Shown here in pieces: positions 42,288-45,824 of a stretch of 45,824 nt of DNA. The stretch's first letter is position 1. Each line of letters opens with the position of its first letter. The position numbers and the translations under genes were made by a program. The notes under the pieces are model-generated. The model worked only from the letters and a program-made list of their open reading frames with translations, did no database searches and was not told the origin of the DNA. The DNA is taken from assembly GCA_900318085.1 (NCBI GenBank), contig ONJF01000048.1, positions 1 to 45,824 of the forward strand. The letters are read 5' to 3'. The DNA comes from an uncultured Bacteroidales bacterium (GTDB taxonomy: Bacteria; Bacteroidota; Bacteroidia; Bacteroidales; F082).

Positions 42288-43085
42288 ATGAGTGCACAAA
42301 ACCCCATATTCAACCGTTTGAACCTGCTTTTGGGCGAGGAGACGATGGAGCGTATCATGAGCAAGCGCGTCATCATCTTTGGCGTGGGGGGCGTGGGCAG
42401 TTGGTGTGCCGAGAGCTTGGTGCGAAGCGGCATCAGTCACCTCACCATCGTGGATAGCGACCGCGTCTGCATCACCAATGTCAACCGGCAGTTACAAGCC
42501 ACCACCAAGACGGTGGGAATGGTCAAGGTGGAGGTGCTGAAAGAACGCCTTTTGGAGATCAATCCGCAGGCCGAAATCAACGCCATGCAGGAGATTTATT
42601 CAGCCGAGAACGCTGAGATGTTCCAGCTCAAGACCTACGACTACATCATCGATGCCATTGACAGCCTCAAGGACAAGATACACCTTATCTTGCATGCCAC
42701 CGAATGTCCAGGCAAGTTGTTCTCCGCCACTGCACTCAAAATGGATCCGACGAAGATACAAGTAGCCGAGTTCTGGGAGGTCATCGGCTGTCCTTTGGCC
42801 AGCATGATCCGCAAGCGTCTCAGAAAAGCGAAAACCTATCCGAAGAAAAAGTTCCTTTGTGTGTTCTCGCCCGAAGTGCTGCCTAACAAAGGTGCTGAAA
42901 CCACCTGTGGCACCAATGCCTGCATGTGTCCCAAGGCCATCATCGCCGCTGGCAATCCTGACCTCGTCAATCACGAGTGGTGCTCGTCGAAGGCCCAAAT
43001 CAATGGCACCTCGGCCCACATCACGGCCATCTTTGGCTTCATGCTTGCCGGATTGGTGATGAATGACTTATATGCTAACGGATGA
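42288..43085 (+). CDS. tcdA: tRNA threonylcarbamoyladenosine dehydratase
   Basis: 265 residues, E1/ThiF-like family, normal length. ATP-binding IIFGVGGVGSWCAESLVRSG (residues 29-48) with VDSDRVCITNVNRQLQAT; TYDYIIDAIDSLKDKIHLI; and the C-terminal Cys-containing ETTCGTNACMCPKAI. It cyclises t6A37 to ct6A in ANN-decoding tRNAs, in the cytoplasm. The last bases (43046-43085) are repeated as a relic at 37946-37985. The stop overlaps the start of the next gene (ATGATGA). Confidence 0.93.
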   Translation: MSAQNPIFNRLNLLLGEETMERIMSKRVIIFGVGGVGSWCAESLVRSGISHLTIVDSDRVCITNVNRQLQATTKTVGMVKVEVLKERLLEINPQAEINAMQEIYSAENAEMFQLKTYDYIIDAIDSLKDKIHLILHATECPGKLFSATALKMDPTKIQVAEFWEVIGCPLASMIRKRLRKAKTYPKKKFLCVFSPEVLPNKGAETTCGTNACMCPKAIIAAGNPDLVNHEWCSSKAQINGTSAHITAIFGFMLAGLVMNDLYANG

Positions 43086-43706
43086 TGAAGACAGCCATTA
43101 TCATAGGAGCCACCTCTGGCCTTGGCAGGGAAGCTGCCGCAAGACTCGTGGCGGAAGGTTGGAAAGTCGGAATCGCTGGCCGGCGCACTGCTCTTCTATG
43201 TTTCGGGCGTTGGCTTTCAGAACCGTGACCTTGATGAAGAGAAGGAAATACGCATCATTCAGACCAACAGCGAAGGGATGGTCAGGATGGTGGACCACTT
43301 TTTCAACTATGCGAGGACACACAACTACAGTAAAAGCCACAAGGCTCATATAGCCGTCATCACCTCCATCGCCGGCACCAATGGGATGGGGGCTTCTCCA
43401 GCCTACTCCGCGACCAAAAAGATGCAAAGCACCTATCTTACGGCTTTGTCACAACTCTCCCGTATGGACAAGATTCCCGTATGCTTCACCGACATACGAC
43501 CCGGTTTTGTCGCAACGGATATCCTGAATCCTAACAAGCATTATCCGATGCTGATGTCAAAAGAGAAGGCGACCGACCATGTGATGAAGGCACTTCATAA
43601 AAAGAAGCGCGTTTATACCTTTGATTGGAGATTCCGTCTCGTCGTAGGGCTATGGAAAATGATTCCCCGTTTCGTTTGGGAACGCATCACTTGGGTGCAA
43701 AACTAG
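43082..43706 (+). pseudogene. Short-chain dehydrogenase, broken by an internal deletion and frameshift
   Basis: Starts at 43082 with a good Rossmann motif, MMKTAIIIGATSGLGREAAA and VAEGWKVGIAGRR, then loses frame near 43180. The other frame resumes with ALLFYVSGVGFQNRDLDEEK, then HIAVITSIAGTNGMGASPAY with catalytic Ser and Tyr-xxx-Lys, and ends at 43706. About 45-55 residues that normally link the two parts are missing. Coupled to tcdA by a 4-bp overlap. Same type of lesion as in the AraC genes. Confidence 0.8.
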
Positions 43707-43719
43707 AAGCCACATAGAA

Positions 43720-43998
43720 TTAGAATTCAAAACGCTCCACTTTCATCTGGCCACATTGGCGCATCATAGGCGAGTATTTCTTGAACTCCGACGTGGCGGA
43801 ATGTTTGTCGAGAGACGCTTGGTCTTCCCATGTCTCGCAAATTAAAAATACATCCTGTCTGGTGGCACTTTGGAACACATCGTAGGCGATGCATCCTTCA
43901 TGTTTCTGTGAGTATTCAGTAAGGGCTACCGCTGCTTGCATTGCGGTCTTGAACTGTTCACCGTCATTGGCCTGGAAAAAGCAGTTTAATCGTATCAT
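43720..43998 (-). CDS. Antibiotic biosynthesis monooxygenase (ABM/YgiN-like)
   Basis: 92 residues from ATG 43998 (MIRLNCFFQANDGEQFKTAM). Single ABM domain: EGCIAYDVFQSATRQDVFLI, CETWEDQASLDKHSATSEFK and the C-terminal strand QMKVERFEF. Dimeric ferredoxin-like fold that oxidises or degrades quinone-like or haem-like small molecules. Downstream of the MBL gene by 10 bp; a -7 box within the end of that gene (44033-44026) may give independent transcription. Confidence 0.9.
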   Translation of the reverse strand: MIRLNCFFQANDGEQFKTAMQAAVALTEYSQKHEGCIAYDVFQSATRQDVFLICETWEDQASLDKHSATSEFKKYSPMMRQCGQMKVERFEF

Positions 43999-44008
43999 AT
44001 TCAAATAT

Positions 44009-45031
44009 TTATACTTTTGGTGATGCAAAGTTATAATCAAAAAGGAATAATTCGCCAATCTGACAAGTGATAAGCTGGAGCCCGTATTGCTCGGCAGCCT
44101 TGCGTTCGTTTTTCCTGGGTTCGTCCCAATGGTGGTTCGAGAGGCAGAACTTGGAGTGGTGGACGGTGACGAAACACTTTGCACCAAGGTCGGCAACGGC
44201 TTTCCCCAATTGCTCAGGCATGGTGTGGATCTGGCTCCAGTTGGCATCGTATTGACCGTTCTCCATGATGGCGAGGTCGATGTCGCGAAACTGCTCCCCG
44301 AAGCGTTTGAAGCGACTGTTATAGCCTCCATCGCCAGAGAAAAACACCCTTCTCGATGGTGATTCCATCAGCCATGAAGCTGGCATGGTCTTGGATTTCC
44401 AAAAACCGCGACCCGAAAAGTGTTGGGTGGACAGACAATGGAAAGTCAAACCATTGGAGGTGGCACTTTCATACCAATCCAACTCGATGAGTTGGCGCTT
44501 GTCGTAGCCCCAATATTCAAAATTCTCGCCTACGCCCAAAGGACAAACTACCTTCTTCACTCGTCCTTTCAGCTCGATGACCGTCTGGTAATCCAAGTGG
44601 TCCCAATGGTCGTGCGAGATGAGGAGAAAGTCGATTTCCTTGGGCATGTCTTGGGGTTTGTAGAGGTTCGTCCCCGGAAAGGCCCGATTGACGAACGAAA
44701 CGGGTGAGCCTTTGTAAAAGACGGGGTCGGCAAGGATGGTCTTCCCATCCAAGCGGAGCAAAAAAGAGCTGTGCCCGAACCAGAGATAGAAGTCTCCCGA
44801 TTCAGGCAAACAGCTCAAGTCGGTCTTGATAACGGGTATTTCACCCAGTTTTGGGATCCTGTTCTTTGGCTTTTTCCCAAAGAGGAACTTGCCAAGATTC
44901 TTCAGCATTCCACTGGTGGGTTCCTCATTTTGGAACTTGTCGTTCACAAAATGAGGTGACTTTCGGATGCGTTCAAGGCGTTCACCACGAGCGGTGCGTC
45001 CAAATTGCTTAATGAGGTCAGATGGCTTCAC
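44009..45031 (-). CDS. MBL-fold metal-dependent hydrolase (NAPE-PLD/UlaG-like)
   Basis: 340 residues, starting with GTG 45031 directly after the TAA of the upstream DUF362 gene. Metal site: LISHDHWDHLD (HxHxDH), second His in CLSTQHFSGRGF, Asp in VFFSGDGGYNSRF, last His in FVTVHHSKFCLSNHH. N-terminal YLWFGHSSFLLRLDGKTILADPVF is typical for the N-acyl-phosphatidylethanolamine phospholipase D-like branch. No signal peptide. Substrate unknown. Likely translationally coupled to the DUF362 gene. Confidence 0.93.
   Translation of the reverse strand: MKPSDLIKQFGRTARGERLERIRKSPHFVNDKFQNEEPTSGMLKNLGKFLFGKKPKNRIPKLGEIPVIKTDLSCLPESGDFYLWFGHSSFLLRLDGKTILADPVFYKGSPVSFVNRAFPGTNLYKPQDMPKEIDFLLISHDHWDHLDYQTVIELKGRVKKVVCPLGVGENFEYWGYDKRQLIELDWYESATSNGLTFHCLSTQHFSGRGFWKSKTMPASWLMESPSRRVFFSGDGGYNSRFKRFGEQFRDIDLAIMENGQYDANWSQIHTMPEQLGKAVADLGAKCFVTVHHSKFCLSNHHWDEPRKNERKAAEQYGLQLITCQIGELFLFDYNFASPKV
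44026..44033 (-). promoter_or_regulatory. -7 box of the ABM gene
   Basis: TAACTTTGC on the minus strand, inside the last codons of the upstream MBL gene and 27 bp before the ATG at 43998. Confidence 0.45.
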
Positions 45032-45824
45032 TTATTTGTCAATGCTGACAATGGTGTATTTCCTGGTTCCCAGTCCGATGGCTTCAGCGTGCTCGATGGT
45101 GTGGGTGCCGTGTTGCTTGTCGATGCGGCTGAGCAGGTCGGTGGGGTCGTTGGTGGCGGTCACCTGCTGGTTGTTGATGATGTCGACGCAGGCTTGGTCG
45201 AGGGCGACGGGGTCGGTGCTGGCGAGGATGCCATAGTCCTCAAGCTTCACGGGGGCGGGATGGTCGACGCAGTCGCAGTCGATGCTCATGTTGTTCATCA
45301 CGCTGATGTAGATGATGCCCTGTCTTTTTTGGAAGTAGTTCGTTACGGCTTGGGCCGCTGCTGCCATGCTTTCAAGGAAGCCGTCCTGGTCGCCGATGTA
45401 TTCAGGAGTCCATAGCTTGGCCATATCGAGTTTCTCCATCTTTCCCGAGGAGTGGATATATGCCTTGCCGTTGCTGCTGGCGCAACCGATGCTGAGGTTC
45501 TTCAGGGCACCGCCGTAGCCACCCATCGGGTGACCCTTGAAGTGGTTGAGGGCAATCATGAAGTCGTAGTTGGCCATGTGTCCGCCCACGATGTCGTATT
45601 TGATGTGTCTCTGGTCCTTCACAGGGATGCGGATCTCGTCGTACTCGTCCATGATATCGACAGGGAAGTAGTCGGTGAAGCCGTGTCTGCGGATGACTTC
45701 CCAGTGGACTGCCGAGTTGTTGCGCTCGTCTTTTTCGTCACCAGGACCGTTACCGTAGGCAGTGTTGCACTCCACGATGGTGCCATCTACTTCATGCACA
45801 AGGTCTTTGATAAGTTCAGGTTTC
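45032..45824 (-). CDS. DUF362 protein, paralogue 3, N-terminus outside the window
   Basis: 264 codons of the C-terminal part are visible, running off the end of the window. DUF362 motifs: GTIVECNTAYGNGPGDEKDE, VDIMDEYDEIRIPVKDQRHI, NYDFMIALNHFKGHPMGGYG, GALKNLSIGCASSNGKAYIH, NNMSIDCDCVDHPAPVK, ILASTDPVALDQACVDI, ending RKYTIVSIDK. Its end matches paralogue 2 (IISIDK) rather than the tailed paralogue 1. Immediately followed by the MBL hydrolase gene. Confidence 0.92.
   Translation of the reverse strand, partial: KPELIKDLVHEVDGTIVECNTAYGNGPGDEKDERNNSAVHWEVIRRHGFTDYFPVDIMDEYDEIRIPVKDQRHIKYDIVGGHMANYDFMIALNHFKGHPMGGYGGALKNLSIGCASSNGKAYIHSSGKMEKLDMAKLWTPEYIGDQDGFLESMAAAAQAVTNYFQKRQGIIYISVMNNMSIDCDCVDHPAPVKLEDYGILASTDPVALDQACVDIINNQQVTATNDPTDLLSRIDKQHGTHTIEHAEAIGLGTRKYTIVSIDK

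Noticed and set aside
1-45824. tRNA, rRNA, tmRNA or CRISPR arrays
   Set aside because: No cloverleaf-like segments, rRNA signatures or regularly spaced repeats were found on reading both strands.

Overview
The window looks like a chromosomal segment of an anaerobic Bacteroidales (Bacteroidetes), most likely from an animal gut. The grounds are many -7 boxes of the form TAnnTTTG just upstream of genes, almost no Shine-Dalgarno sequences, lipoprotein signal peptides with a late Cys, a C-terminal type IX secretion-type tail, BspA-type leucine-rich repeats and families typical of the order (DUF362, DUF5692, DUF3791/DUF3990). Genus cannot be fixed by reading alone. No rRNA, tRNA or CRISPR array was seen.

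Layout. 1-2.6 kb: partial glutathione peroxidase lipoprotein, Fe-dependent alcohol dehydrogenase and an AlkZ-related gene with an in-frame TGA. 2.7-14 kb: accessory, defence-like island. It holds a small nuclease-like protein, a DUF1016/YhcG PD-(D/E)XK protein between two copies of a 45-bp repeat, a 115-bp palindrome, a PLD-nuclease/SF2-helicase gene broken by a 26-bp tandem duplication, a large Eco57I/PglX-like adenine methyltransferase and three AT-rich genes of unknown function in the same operon. 14.2-18 kb: CAT-like acetyltransferase and an aldo/keto reductase - DUF362 - carboxymuconolactone decarboxylase/cupin operon. 18.1-21.3 kb: single-chain restriction-modification enzyme and an AraC regulator. 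21.4-26.9 kb: a five-gene operon hypB - iron-sulfur/FAD oxidoreductase - hypA - two membrane proteins. 27-30.3 kb: acetyltransferase, alpha/beta hydrolase and cyclophilin-like lipoprotein operon, divergent from a broken AraC gene. 30.3-34.1 kb: AT-rich region with a 42-codon orphan gene, unknown lipoprotein and membrane genes and a second 115-bp palindrome. 34.2-37.9 kb: flavodoxin - DUF362 - SDR - NTF2-like operon, divergent from another broken AraC gene. 38.3-41.5 kb: a DnaQ-type exonuclease fused to a long LRR array, ending against a truncated DUF3791/DUF3990 pair. 42-45.8 kb: AraC fragment, tcdA, a broken SDR gene, ABM monooxygenase, MBL hydrolase and a third DUF362 gene that runs off the window.

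Three themes stand out. (1) Two accessory blocks, the helicase/methyltransferase operon and the exonuclease-LRR gene, look like acquired defence or nucleic-acid-surveillance modules with repeats at their borders. (2) Three DUF362 genes sit in redox/hydrolase operons, two of which lie beside AraC regulators. (3) At least seven genes carry small lesions (nonsense codon, frameshift, short internal deletion or duplication), so this is either decaying or phase-variable DNA, or an assembly with local errors. A dispersed ~40-bp palindrome serves as terminator behind four separate genes.
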